NCBI GenBank assembly: GCA_021811315.1
Contig: JAJZPF010000008.1
Coordinates: 30,294 to 94,293, forward strand
Direction of reading: 5' to 3'
Length of the DNA stretch: 64,000 nucleotides
Origin: a bacterium
GTDB taxonomy: Bacteria > Elusimicrobiota > Elusimicrobia > Elusimicrobiales > UBA9959
The notes under the pieces are model-generated. The model made no database searches, was not told the DNA's origin, and was given only the letters and a program-made list of their open reading frames with translations. This document shows positions 16,511 to 25,140 of this stretch, in pieces; within the stretch, counting starts at the first letter, position 1; each line of letters opens with the position of its first letter. Made by a program: the position numbers and the translations under genes.

Positions 16511-19461
16511 TTAACCAGCTCCCGGATGCGCCCCAGCAGCCCGTTCTGGTCGAAAGCGCCTTTTGTTATATACGCGTCGGCCCCGGCCCGGAGCCCCTTA
16601 AGCCGCTCTTCTTCCTTTGATAAAGCGGTCACGAGCACCAGCGGCAGGCGGGCAAAGCGGCTGTCGGCGCGTATCTTCGCCGTAAGCTCGTAGCCGTCCA
16701 TCTCCGGCATGGAAATATCGCTTACCACCAGGTCGAAGTGCCCGCGGCCGAGCAGGGCCCAGGCCTCGGCGCCGTTGCGCGCCAGGGTCACGCCGTAGCC
16801 GGCGGATTCAATAAGCCCGCGCAGCAGCTCCCTGGTAGTCAAAGAATCGTCTACCACAAGGATAGTTTTCTTTTCCTCGGCTTTTATGGCCCCGGCGCCG
16901 GCCTGCGTCCAGCTTTCACCCGAGCTGAAGGCGGCGGCGGTAAGGCTGGACGTATCCAGTATTACGGAAACGCTTCCGTCGGCCAGTATGGTGCCCCCGG
17001 CCACATGCGGGACCCTGCGGAAAGGCGGGCAGATCTCTTTCAGGACCACGGTCTGCTCAGTTACGGCCGCGTCAACCGCGAAGCCGATGGCGCCCTTTAT
17101 CCCTTTTAAAACCAGGATCACGGGGCGGTCCGACGGGACGCCGCTTTTCAGGCCCAGCAGCCCCGAAAGACGCACCACGGGGACGGTGGCGCCGCGGCGC
17201 CTTATGCAGGCTTTCCCGTCCTCGCTCTGGATCTCCTCCCTCTCCGCGCGGACTATCTCCGCGATAGCCCCGGTCTGGAAGCAGAAGTTCTGCCCGGCCG
17301 AGCTCACTACCACGGCCTGGATGACGGAGATTGAAAGAGGAAGGTGTATCCTGAACGCCGTGCCGAGACCGGTCCTGGTCGCTATTTCAATGCGTCCTTT
17401 CAAATTCTCCACGTTGCTTTTTACCACGTCCATCCCCACGCCGCGGCCGGAGACGCTGGTAACGACGTCCCGCGTGGAGAACCCGGGGTGGAAGATGAAA
17501 GCGTAAGCCTGTTCCGGCAGTATCTTTTCCGCTTCTTCCGCGGAGACAAGCCCTTTCTCCAGCGCCTTGGCCGTCAGCAGGCGCGGGTCAAGGCCGCGCC
17601 CGTCGTCTTTGACCTCTATTATCACCTGGCTGCCGCGGTGCTCGGCGGATAACTCTATCGCTCCGGCCGGGGGCTTGCCCGCTTTTAGCCTTGCCGCGGG
17701 AGGTTCGATGCCGTGGTCTACGGCGTTCCTGAGCAGGTGCATGAGCGGGTCGGCCATCAGCTCCAGCACCCGCTTGTCGAATTCGGTATCGCCGCCGGTA
17801 ATCTTCAGCGTCACTTCTTTTACTTTGTCCGAGGTGAGGTCCCTTATGAGGCGCGGCGCGGAGTCGAAGAGCGTGGAAACCGGAACCATGCGTATCCGCA
17901 TCACGTCGTGCTGGAGCGCCGCGGCGACGTTCTCGGAGTGGCTGGTGGTGGCGCCGAAACGGTTCCGGAGATCTTCAAGGCCCCCGCGCAGCCTGGTAAG
18001 CCGGGCTAAGGCCGCGTCATATTTTCCCATGGACCCGTCATCCGCGTACCTGGCGGCCGACCGCAGGCTTTCCCCCAGGCCCTGCCAGCTGCGCAGGACG
18101 GATTTGGACTCATCGGCCAGCGCTTCAATATCATTCAAGGCCGCGGCCCGGGTGTTCCGGCTTATTATGAGTTCATCAGCGAGATTTACAAGGCGGTCGA
18201 GCTTGCCCAGCCTTACGCGGATGGACTCCGCCGGAGCGGCCGCCGCCCTGACAGGGACTGGGCGGGACGGCTCCGCCGCTGCCTCCCCCGAAAGACAGGT
18301 TTCCAGTTCCTTCAAAACAGGCATGGGCCGGTCGGCGGGAAGGTTGCCGGCGCGGGCTTCGGAGAACAATTCTTTAAACGTGTCCGCCCCTTTAAGCAGG
18401 GCGTTCGTAACACGGGAGGACATTTTCGCGCTTTTATCGCGCAGGGAGCCTATCACCGTTTCCATGTGGTGGGCGAGCTTTGAGACCGCGTTCAGGCCGA
18501 AAGTAGCTCCGGACCCTTTCAGATTATGCGCCGCCCTGAAAAGCTCGTTCACCAGTTCCTGGTCGCCGGGAGTCTTCTCCACGGCCAGTATCAGCCTGAT
18601 CATGTCGTCCAGTTTCTCGTACGCCTCGGCGACATACTGCTGGTAGAGATTCGCCACCTCCCTGGCGAAGGCCTCCTCCGCCGCGGCTTCTTCCGGAGTG
18701 ACGGCAGGCGGCTCGGGGGCGGCGGTGGCCCGCGGGGGCCTGGCCAGGGCCTGGTTCCTGAACTCAAGCGAAAGCCTGCTCCCCGCCTCCAGGACCTTCT
18801 CTTCCGGGAGCCTGGTAACAAGGACAAATATAAAGCGGCTGGCTTTCTCCGGCAAAAGCCGCCGCCCGGAAAGGCTGACCACTTCGCCGATGTTCCTGAG
18901 CTCCGCGCCTAGCGGAGCCAGGCGGGCCGCGACCTCGGCGTCCGGGAGCGACAGTTCCGCCGTCCAGCAGGTTTTCCCGGAGTCGCAGGCGAAAAGGAGG
19001 CGGGATTTCTGGAACTCGGTGAGGACCGGCAGTATGTCCCCGGAGAGCCCGGGCAGAATCCGGGAAAGATTGTCGTCCAGGCCCTGGGCCGAGGCGGCCA
19101 GTGAAAGAAGGCGGGAGATAACTTCCTCGCCGCCCGCTTCCTGGCCGGAGTCAACACCGGCATTGACGGCGTCCAGAGCCTCCAACAGTGTGTCCATCAC
19201 CTTCCGGCCAAGCGCCAGGCGCCCGGCCCTTATTTCGCCCACTATCGTTTCTATAGCGTTCGCCAGGTTCTCTATGGAAACGGCGCCCACCACCCTGGCC
19301 GTCCCTTTAAGGCTGTGCATCCGCCTTAGGATGTCGGCTATCAGGGCCTGGTCCCCCGGGCTTGTCTCCAGGGAGAAAAGAGCCCTGGAAACGGCCTCCG
19401 CGTGTTCCCGGGCTTCCTCCCTGAAATGCTGGAGCAGGTCCAGCCTCCTGGCGTCGTTCAT
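16507..19461 (-). CDS. cheA: CheA hybrid histidine kinase with two Hpt domains and a receiver
   Basis: This 984-residue kinase has, in order: Hpt1 with H49 in RMHSLKGTA; an intermediate region (about 130-240); Hpt2 with H312 in AHNLKGSGA; a dimerisation segment (about 410-520); and a kinase core with N box HLLRNAVDHGIE (N579), DDGRGLD and GRGVGMDVV. A CheW-like domain (about 710-845) and a C-terminal receiver with D915 in VVSDISMPE complete it. Two phosphotransfer histidines plus an attached receiver are typical of chemosensory arrays that control functions other than flagella, such as twitching or development. The internal receiver may act as a phosphate sink. Confidence 0.95.
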   Translation of the reverse strand: MNDARRLDLLQHFREEAREHAEAVSRALFSLETSPGDQALIADILRRMHSLKGTARVVGAVSIENLANAIETIVGEIRAGRLALGRKVMDTLLEALDAVNAGVDSGQEAGGEEVISRLLSLAASAQGLDDNLSRILPGLSGDILPVLTEFQKSRLLFACDSGKTCWTAELSLPDAEVAARLAPLGAELRNIGEVVSLSGRRLLPEKASRFIFVLVTRLPEEKVLEAGSRLSLEFRNQALARPPRATAAPEPPAVTPEEAAAEEAFAREVANLYQQYVAEAYEKLDDMIRLILAVEKTPGDQELVNELFRAAHNLKGSGATFGLNAVSKLAHHMETVIGSLRDKSAKMSSRVTNALLKGADTFKELFSEARAGNLPADRPMPVLKELETCLSGEAAAEPSRPVPVRAAAAPAESIRVRLGKLDRLVNLADELIISRNTRAAALNDIEALADESKSVLRSWQGLGESLRSAARYADDGSMGKYDAALARLTRLRGGLEDLRNRFGATTSHSENVAAALQHDVMRIRMVPVSTLFDSAPRLIRDLTSDKVKEVTLKITGGDTEFDKRVLELMADPLMHLLRNAVDHGIEPPAARLKAGKPPAGAIELSAEHRGSQVIIEVKDDGRGLDPRLLTAKALEKGLVSAEEAEKILPEQAYAFIFHPGFSTRDVVTSVSGRGVGMDVVKSNVENLKGRIEIATRTGLGTAFRIHLPLSISVIQAVVVSSAGQNFCFQTGAIAEIVRAEREEIQSEDGKACIRRRGATVPVVRLSGLLGLKSGVPSDRPVILVLKGIKGAIGFAVDAAVTEQTVVLKEICPPFRRVPHVAGGTILADGSVSVILDTSSLTAAAFSSGESWTQAGAGAIKAEEKKTILVVDDSLTTRELLRGLIESAGYGVTLARNGAEAWALLGRGHFDLVVSDISMPEMDGYELTAKIRADSRFARLPLVLVTALSKEEERLKGLRAGADAYITKGAFDQNGLLGRIRELVK

Positions 19462-19462
19462 T

Positions 19463-20935
19463 TTAGACCATTTCCTCCAGGCGCACCGCCATTTCCTTGA
19501 GTCCGCCGGTGGCGGCCGCGGTCTGTTCCACCGCCGCCACCGTCTGCTTCATGCCTGAATTTATCTGGCTCATCGCGCCGGCTATCTGGCTGGTGGCGCT
19601 GTCCTGCTGCCGGCAGGAAACCTGGATCTGCTTGACCGCGTCCGAAGTGTCGGAGACCAGGCGCGTGATCTCCTCGAAAAGCCTGCCGGCGCCCGCCGAA
19701 AGCTTGTTGCCTTCCTCCACGCTTTCCAGCGTCTTCTCCGTGGCGAGCACGGCGGCGCTGGTGGTGTTCTGCATGTCCTCCACCAGCAGGGCGATGTCTT
19801 CCGCGGATCTGGCCGTCCTTTCGGCCAGCTTGCGCACTTCCCCCGCCACCACCGCGAAGCCTTTTCCCTGCTCTCCGGCGCGCGCGGCCTCGATGGCCGC
19901 GTTCAGCGCAAGCAGGTTTATCTGGTCGGTGATATCTTTGATGGTCCCGACTATCTTTCCCACCTGCTGCGACTTGTCGGAAAGCGCGAGGATCCGCTGC
20001 GAGGTGGACTCGGTCTTCTTCAGTATGTCGTCCAGGCCGCGCAGCGCGCCGGCTATGGAGACCTGGCCGGCCGCGACCGTTTCGGAGGTCTTCAGCCCGA
20101 CGGCGGAGAGGGCGGCGGCGTTCTCCACCACCTGTTTCTGAGAGGCGGAAAGCTCGGCCGCGGTCGCGGTGGTCTCGTTGACGGCCGAAGACTGCTCGGA
20201 AACAGTCCGGCGGTGCTCCTCCGCGGTAGCGGTCAGTTCAGTGGCGGAGCTCTTAAGCGTCTGGGCCGCCGCGCGCAGGGAGCTTTTGATAGCCTCGGCG
20301 TTGTCCCTGAGCGTCTCGGCCACGCTGCGCACCAGATAAGAGCCGAAAGCGCTCAACACTAAAATGCCGACGATGCATAGGGAAACAATGATGAACAGGG
20401 ATCTTTTTGCCAGGGACTCCGAGAGAGCTTTCTCTTTCGCCAGGTTCGCATCCTCAGACTTCTCCATTTTCTCGGAGAATTCAATAACAGCGCGTTCCTT
20501 CTCTCGTCCCGCGCTGATGGCTCTGGCTGCTTCCGCCCCGCCACCCCGGCGCGCGCTGACCACTGCCCTAAGCCGCGAAATTTCTCCCAGCGCAATAGAC
20601 TCTAGCTCCAGGGATAGCTTCTCCTGGTCCGGATCGCCGGCGGTCTGTTTCTTTATTTCTCCTATCCGCTCCTCAATAAGCGAACAGGCATTATTAAAGA
20701 GCTCCGCGTCACGCGCCTGGCCGCTGATAATATAGCCCCGCACGGCATATTGCGCCTCCTGCAGAAAGCTCCCCGTTTCATCCAGGGTACGGATGAGTTT
20801 GGAGGAGTAATCCACGCTTTCCCGAGATTGCTCGAAGCGCACGGTGGTGTAGTATGATATCCCGCCTGTAAGCAGCGTCAGGGCCAGAGCTACGCCCAGG
20901 CCCGCTTTTATCCTGTTCTCTATGGACCAGTTCAT
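19463..20935 (-). CDS. Methyl-accepting chemotaxis protein with CHASE3-like sensor
   Basis: The start is set at the ATG at 20935 because GGGAGGAGAG precedes it (490 residues); the upstream in-frame start has no such site. TM1 lies near residues 11-30. A helical periplasmic domain resembling CHASE3 ([15 protein letters not shown]) covers about 35-180. TM2 ([19 protein letters not shown]) follows, then the long signalling coiled coil with the hairpin tip [20 protein letters not shown]. No clear HAMP domain is seen after TM2. This is the only receptor in the operon; its ligand is unknown. Confidence 0.93.
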   Translation of the reverse strand: MNWSIENRIKAGLGVALALTLLTGGISYYTTVRFEQSRESVDYSSKLIRTLDETGSFLQEAQYAVRGYIISGQARDAELFNNACSLIEERIGEIKKQTAGDPDQEKLSLELESIALGEISRLRAVVSARRGGGAEAARAISAGREKERAVIEFSEKMEKSEDANLAKEKALSESLAKRSLFIIVSLCIVGILVLSAFGSYLVRSVAETLRDNAEAIKSSLRAAAQTLKSSATELTATAEEHRRTVSEQSSAVNETTATAAELSASQKQVVENAAALSAVGLKTSETVAAGQVSIAGALRGLDDILKKTESTSQRILALSDKSQQVGKIVGTIKDITDQINLLALNAAIEAARAGEQGKGFAVVAGEVRKLAERTARSAEDIALLVEDMQNTTSAAVLATEKTLESVEEGNKLSAGAGRLFEEITRLVSDTSDAVKQIQVSCRQQDSATSQIAGAMSQINSGMKQTVAAVEQTAAATGGLKEMAVRLEEMV

Positions 20936-21053
20936 AAACTCTCCTCCCCTGAACTCCGGCACATTCAAAAGTGCGGTTTATCCGGCGCCGCGCGCCTCAG
21001 CCCCGCAATGCCGGCTTTTTCAGGCCGGGCCGCCTATCCGATAAGTTTAGCAT

Positions 21054-22358
21054 TTAGCGGTTTTTTTCCGCATCCGGCCCTGGATATTTTTTTAGCGCGT
21101 TTCCCGCTATGAGCGCAAGCATTCCGCAGGTTATCCCTTCCTCTGCGTCCAGCAGTTCTCCCGGCGGCCTGGCCGCGGCCAGGTGCCCGAGGTTCCGGTA
21201 CTCCCGCGCGGCGTCGCCGGCCCGGCCGAGCTTTTCGTCGCACTGGGCCAGATGCAGCCGCGCCTGAAGATGGCCGGGGTTAAGATAAACCGCCTTTTTA
21301 AAATGTTCCAGCGCTTTTTCGGGGCGCGCCAGCTCCAGCAGGCCGAGCAGGTAATGAGCCTTCTCCAGGGCGTAGTTCTCCTTTATCAATCTCCTGCAGA
21401 GAGCCGCGGCTTCCGCCGCCCGGCCGGCGTCAGCCAGTCTCTCCGCTTCCAGGAGCAGGGCCCCGGGCGCCTCGGCCGGCGGGGGCGCCGGGGAGATAAT
21501 TCTCTTTTGCGGCTTCGCGGGTTCCACCGGCGGCTGCGCCACGGCCGGCTCTTCTTTCTTTGGACGGTAAAAAAAGGCCTCGCCAGCCGTCTGGACGGAT
21601 AAGGGCCAGTCCTGCGGGAGCATTTCCGAATGGCCCAGGGCCAGCACGCCCCCGTCCCGCAGGCAGTCCGTAAAACGGACTATTATTTCCCGGACCCTGG
21701 CTTTCTCAAAATAGATCAGCACATTCCGGCAGAAGACGGCGTCGAGCCCGGCCGTGCCGTTAAGAAAAGACGGAAAAAACGTCCCACCCAGGTTGAGGTA
21801 TTTGAAATCCACTTTCCGGCGGATATCCTCCCTGAGCCGGAACGACTCTCCTTTTTTGCTGAAATATTTTTCAAGTATCTCCGGTGAAAGTTTCTCCACC
21901 GACCGCCTGGAATAGACGCCTGCCATGGCGGCTTCAAGGTAGCCCTTATGGATATCCGTGGCCAGTATCTCGATGCGGTCCAGGCAGCCGGCTTCCGCGG
22001 CCAGGATGGCCAGGGTATAGGGCTCCTCGCCGGTGCAGCAGCCGGCGCACCAGAGCCTGGCCGGTCTTTTTTCTTCGGCCGCCTCCGCCAGGAAACCGGG
22101 AAGCAAATGCTCCATGAAGGCGTCGAACTGCGCCTCGTGCCGGTAAAAGAACGTTTCTTTCACGGTCAGGCGGTCTACCGCTTCAAGGAACTCGGCCGGG
22201 TCTTCAAGCCGGGCGATGTATTCGGCAGGGTCGGAAATATGCAGAAGAGAAAAACGCGCGCGCAGAAAATCCTCCAGGGCGGAGAGCTGCTCGGGTGAAA
22301 AGACAAGTCCTGTAAGTTTCGCCAGGTAGGCGGCTACCGCTTCAGTTCGTTCGTGCAT
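21054..22358 (-). CDS. cheR: CheR methyltransferase with C-terminal TPR region
   Basis: It methylates glutamates of the MCP using S-adenosylmethionine. I place the start at 22358 (MHERTEAVAAYL, 434 residues), after the stop of the upstream regulator. The N-terminal CheR domain has LTVKETFFYRHEAQF. The SAM motif is CAGCCTGEEPYTLAI (usually GCSTGEEPY), and VFCRNVLIYFE with LALGHSE also fit. After a Pro-rich linker (about 285-320) come TPR-like helices (about 320-410). CheR-TPR fusions are known in non-flagellar chemosensory systems. Confidence 0.94.
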   Translation of the reverse strand: MHERTEAVAAYLAKLTGLVFSPEQLSALEDFLRARFSLLHISDPAEYIARLEDPAEFLEAVDRLTVKETFFYRHEAQFDAFMEHLLPGFLAEAAEEKRPARLWCAGCCTGEEPYTLAILAAEAGCLDRIEILATDIHKGYLEAAMAGVYSRRSVEKLSPEILEKYFSKKGESFRLREDIRRKVDFKYLNLGGTFFPSFLNGTAGLDAVFCRNVLIYFEKARVREIIVRFTDCLRDGGVLALGHSEMLPQDWPLSVQTAGEAFFYRPKKEEPAVAQPPVEPAKPQKRIISPAPPPAEAPGALLLEAERLADAGRAAEAAALCRRLIKENYALEKAHYLLGLLELARPEKALEHFKKAVYLNPGHLQARLHLAQCDEKLGRAGDAAREYRNLGHLAAARPPGELLDAEEGITCGMLALIAGNALKKYPGPDAEKNR

Positions 22359-22386
22359 CTGGAAGTTCCCCGAAAAACAAATCTGG

Positions 22387-22941
22387 CTACTTGTATTTCG
22401 GATAAAGTCTTTCCACGCATTCAGGGCAAAGGCCGTGGGTAAACCTGATAGCCGAATTTTTAGAAATGTAGGTCTCCAGGCTCTCATACGCCTGGTCGTC
22501 GCGCCGGACGCGCCTGCAACCGGAGCAGACCGGGATGAGCGCCTTAAGCGTATTGACTTCCGTGTCCAGGCTGAGTATCCGCTGCGCTACCCGCAACCGG
22601 ACCCGCAAAAGGTCCTTATTAGCCGGTTTTTCCATATAATCGTCTGCCCCGGCGTCCATAGCCTCCATAAAATTCAATTTCCCCAATTTTGTCCCCGTCA
22701 GCACTATGAAATAAACATACGGCCGCTGGGAGGCATCGGCGCGCAAAGCCCTGACGAGGTCCAGCCCCGACAGCCCCGGCATAACCCAGTCGCTGATGAC
22801 CACCTGTATCTTATTGTCATTGATAGCTTTCATCGCCTGGGTGCTGTCCGAAACGGCCACTGGCTCGTGCCCGCAGTGCTCGACTATCAGGCGGTTCATA
22901 TTCAGGCTGTTCTGGTCGTCATCTACAATAAGTATCTTCAT
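22387..22941 (-). CDS. Response regulator with C-terminal Cys-rich domain
   Basis: This 184-residue protein heads the chemosensory operon. The receiver has D51 in VVISDWVMPG, VLTGTK and K in YMEKPAN. The C-terminal 55 residues contain PVCSGCRRVRRDD and THGLCPECVERLYPK, a short CxxC...CxxC module seen at the ends of some signalling proteins and probably metal-binding. It has AGGAGG before the ATG. Its role relative to CheY is unclear; it might bind the array or act as a second output. Confidence 0.88.
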   Translation of the reverse strand: MKILIVDDDQNSLNMNRLIVEHCGHEPVAVSDSTQAMKAINDNKIQVVISDWVMPGLSGLDLVRALRADASQRPYVYFIVLTGTKLGKLNFMEAMDAGADDYMEKPANKDLLRVRLRVAQRILSLDTEVNTLKALIPVCSGCRRVRRDDQAYESLETYISKNSAIRFTHGLCPECVERLYPKYK

Positions 22942-23039
22942 GATTTTCGCATCCTCCTGGATGTCAGGCGTTTAGTCCCGGCCTTACAACTCTCCCGGGA
23001 AGTTTGGGCGCACGGGCTCTATGCCGGGCGGTCAAGGCA

Positions 23040-23069
23040 ATTATCATACTAATTTCCTTGGAGTGTCAA
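23040..23069 (-). promoter_or_regulatory. Sigma-70-type promoter of the chemosensory operon
   Basis: The minus strand has TTGACA, an 18-base spacer and GATAAT (with TATGAT overlapping). It lies about 100 bases before the first start codon at 22941 and can drive the whole 8.3-kb operon. Confidence 0.7.
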
Positions 23070-23085
23070 ATCAGGTTCGTACTTG

Positions 23086-23163
23086 CCGTGCCCGCTATAA
23101 TCCCCGCCTCGGCAGGCGACTTAAACCCTGCGCTTCCGCTGCACCTGTCAGCCACGGGCACGG
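23086..23163. other. 78-nt structured noncoding segment
   Basis: Nine-base arms CCGTGCCCG and CGGGCACGG close a 78-nt segment that contains a second hairpin, CGCCT-CGGC-AGGCG. It lies between the stop of the TPR lipoprotein gene and the chemosensory promoter. No T-tract is present, so a simple intrinsic terminator is unlikely. I could not match it to a known riboswitch or to SRP RNA. Confidence 0.5.
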
Positions 23164-23174
23164 TTGGAAACTTG

Positions 23175-24404
23175 TTAAAACCCCTCTTTCGTATAGCGCT
23201 CGAGCAGCTCCCTGGCCAGGCGGCCCTCCGGGTTCAGCTTTAAAGCCTCGTCGAGGGCGCCCTTAAAATCTGCTTCCAGCCTTGCCGTGTTCTTCAGGCG
23301 CTTGCCCTCCACGGCGCGCAGCGCCGCCAGGTCCGCGGCCTTAAGGGAATAAGTCTCGCCCAGGAACTTGGCCGGCTTGATGAACGGGACCAGGTTCCCG
23401 GTTTTCAGGGCTTCCGCGATCACCGCGGAGGCTCCGCCGTAGGCTTTATACAGCAGCTGCGCCGCCGCCCTGGGGTCCTGGCCGGCCGCGGCCAGCGACG
23501 CGCCCTCCTGGAAATCGGTCTCGGCCAGCTGCCGCCGCGCCTCTACGAGCGCCGGGTAATAGTTAAGCGCGCCCTGGTAGAAAGCGCGCGCCTGCGAATA
23601 TTCTTTTTTTACCAGCGCCGAATTCCCCTGCACGGTCATCTCCACGGCCTTGCGAAAAGCCTTGTCGGCCCCGGCCTTCGCGTTAAAGCCGGCTATGGCC
23701 GCTATAGCCTCCGGATCGCGCAGCGCGTCGGCGGCGGCCACCTCCGAAGCGGAGACGAGCGCGGCCGGGGCGTATTTCTTTACGCCGGGATCGGAGGCCG
23801 CTATTTTTTCCGCTTCGGTCTTCATGACCTGCACCCTGGCCGCGCCCGACTCATAGGCCGCGGCCTTCTCAAAAAGCGCTTCAGCCGACTTATTAAGGCT
23901 GAGGTAAGCCTCGGACTCCAGCCAGGGCAGCGCCGAAGCGCGGGCGGCCAGGCCGGCCAGCAGGGAGCAATAGCGCTGCCCCGCGCCGCCGGAAGTCCCA
24001 AGTTCCTGCGCCTGCGAAGCCATGGCCTCAAGCCCCCCGGTATCTCCCCTCGAGGCGAAATAATCGATAAGCGATTCGCGCGCGCTCCAGTTGAGCGGGC
24101 TGGCCGCCAGAGCTTTTTTAAGCGCGGCGGCCTCCAGCTCCTTTGCCCCGGCGAAACCGTTGTTAGAGGCCGAGTCGGCAAGGCGGCCCAGGAGCTCCAC
24201 GGCCTGCCCCGAATCCGGCGCGTAGGACAGCGCCTTCCCGATATCGGCGAAAGCCGCCTCCACGGCGGCCTGCGGCGGGTTCTGCGCCTCCGCCGTTTTC
24301 CGCGCCCTCCCGAGATAGTACTCGGCCGCTTTCTCCTTCACCATCCCGCAGCCGGAAAAGATCAGCGCCAAGAGGAGCAGGGAAGCCAGCCGTGAAGTTC
24401 TCAT
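23175..24404 (-). CDS. Lipoprotein with TPR-like helical repeats
   Basis: The 409-residue protein has a type II signal peptide with lipobox IFSGCGM, so it should be anchored by Cys20. The mature part is almost all helix, Ala-rich, with TPR-like helix pairs (ADIGKALSYAPDSGQAVELL, AALKKALAASPLNWSARESL, ARAFYQGALNYYPALVEARR). TPR lipoproteins often scaffold envelope complexes. The ATG overlaps the flavin-reductase stop as TGATG. I recognise no specific family. Confidence 0.75.
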   Translation of the reverse strand: MRTSRLASLLLLALIFSGCGMVKEKAAEYYLGRARKTAEAQNPPQAAVEAAFADIGKALSYAPDSGQAVELLGRLADSASNNGFAGAKELEAAALKKALAASPLNWSARESLIDYFASRGDTGGLEAMASQAQELGTSGGAGQRYCSLLAGLAARASALPWLESEAYLSLNKSAEALFEKAAAYESGAARVQVMKTEAEKIAASDPGVKKYAPAALVSASEVAAADALRDPEAIAAIAGFNAKAGADKAFRKAVEMTVQGNSALVKKEYSQARAFYQGALNYYPALVEARRQLAETDFQEGASLAAAGQDPRAAAQLLYKAYGGASAVIAEALKTGNLVPFIKPAKFLGETYSLKAADLAALRAVEGKRLKNTARLEADFKGALDEALKLNPEGRLARELLERYTKEGF

Positions 24405-24901
24405 CAGAATTTCTCCGCCTTCAGTATCTTTCCGAAATAAAGCGTATGGAGGTCCTTGTCGGGATAATATTTTTCAAGGACGGCCGCGGACAGAGTTTCC
24501 GGCTTCAGAGCCGTCTTGCCGCAGATCTCGCACTGATAGACCAGCCCGCAGCCGTCTATATATTTCAGATCACTGGCCGCGCCCTCCTTAAGCTTCAGCC
24601 CGCAGGCGCGCGCCTTGTCGTACTCCCGCCCTGACTTAGTGCCGCAGAAAGCCAGCTCTTTCTTCAGCTCCCCCCGGCGGGGCACGCAGACGCTGAAACG
24701 CGCCGCGTTCTCCATCATCGCATGCGTATGCCGCGAAGGCCGCACAAGAACGGTCATCACCGGCCCGCCCCAGATAAACCCCTCCTGCGCCCACCCGATC
24801 GTCATCACGTTCACCCGCCCCTTCTTATCCTCCACCACCAAAAAAGCCCCCGGCCCCTCCAGCCCCTCGCAAAACTTCTCAAAATTCTCGCTATATTTCA
24901 T
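24404..24901 (-). CDS. Flavin reductase-like FMN-binding protein
   Basis: I set the start at the ATG at 24901 (165 residues); the longer track ORF reads through an inverted-repeat element. The FMN-binding split-barrel domain is shown by NVMTIGWAQEGFIWGGPVM, VLVRPSRHTHAMMENAARF and FSVCVPR, with CGTKSGREYDKA. Such proteins bind FMN and act as flavin or Fe(III) reductases. TTATATAAAATT lies directly before the ATG with no ribosome site, so the message may be leaderless. The TPR lipoprotein gene follows. Confidence 0.87.
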   Translation of the reverse strand: MKYSENFEKFCEGLEGPGAFLVVEDKKGRVNVMTIGWAQEGFIWGGPVMTVLVRPSRHTHAMMENAARFSVCVPRRGELKKELAFCGTKSGREYDKARACGLKLKEGAASDLKYIDGCGLVYQCEICGKTALKPETLSAAVLEKYYPDKDLHTLYFGKILKAEKF

Positions 24902-24912
24902 AATTTTATATA

Positions 24913-25139
24913 AGGAAACTGCGGTTTCGCATCGGAGGGGTGGCAAGGGTATGGGTTCGCAGGGCCTTCTCGGAGGCCGACGCTTGCGTAAGCGCGGAGG
25001 CCGAGAGAGGAGGGCCGAGCACGGTGTGCGCGTGGCCGCATCGGCCAATGCTCCGAGCCCGTGCCCTGCGGGCCCATACCCTTGCCAGGCCCCCGACTAC
25101 GCATCTTTGACGTGAGTTTCCCGCGAAACCGCGTCTCCT
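24913..25139. repeat. 227-bp inverted-repeat element (MITE-like or structured RNA)
   Basis: The two ends are imperfect inverted repeats. GCGGTTTCGC (24921-24930) pairs with GCGAAACCGC (25123-25132), and TGGCAAGGGTATGGG (24941-24955) with CCCATACCCTTGCCA (25073-25087). Further in, CGCAGGGC and CTCGGAG also have partners. The outer ends AGGA/TCCT extend the terminal repeat. It fills the whole gap between the threonine dehydrogenase stop and the flavin-reductase start and has no convincing ORF. The base composition is GC-rich like its surroundings. Confidence 0.75.
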
Positions 25140-25140
25140 C

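Noticed and set aside
23086-23163. Signal recognition particle RNA
   Set aside because: A CAGGTGCAGCGGAAG stretch on the minus strand loosely recalls the SRP GGAAG loop, but the conserved asymmetric loop and stem order are missing.
24901-25048. N-terminal extension of the flavin reductase from 25048
   Set aside because: The extra 49 residues are Arg/Pro-rich and come from the inverted-repeat element; the family homology begins at the ATG at 24901.
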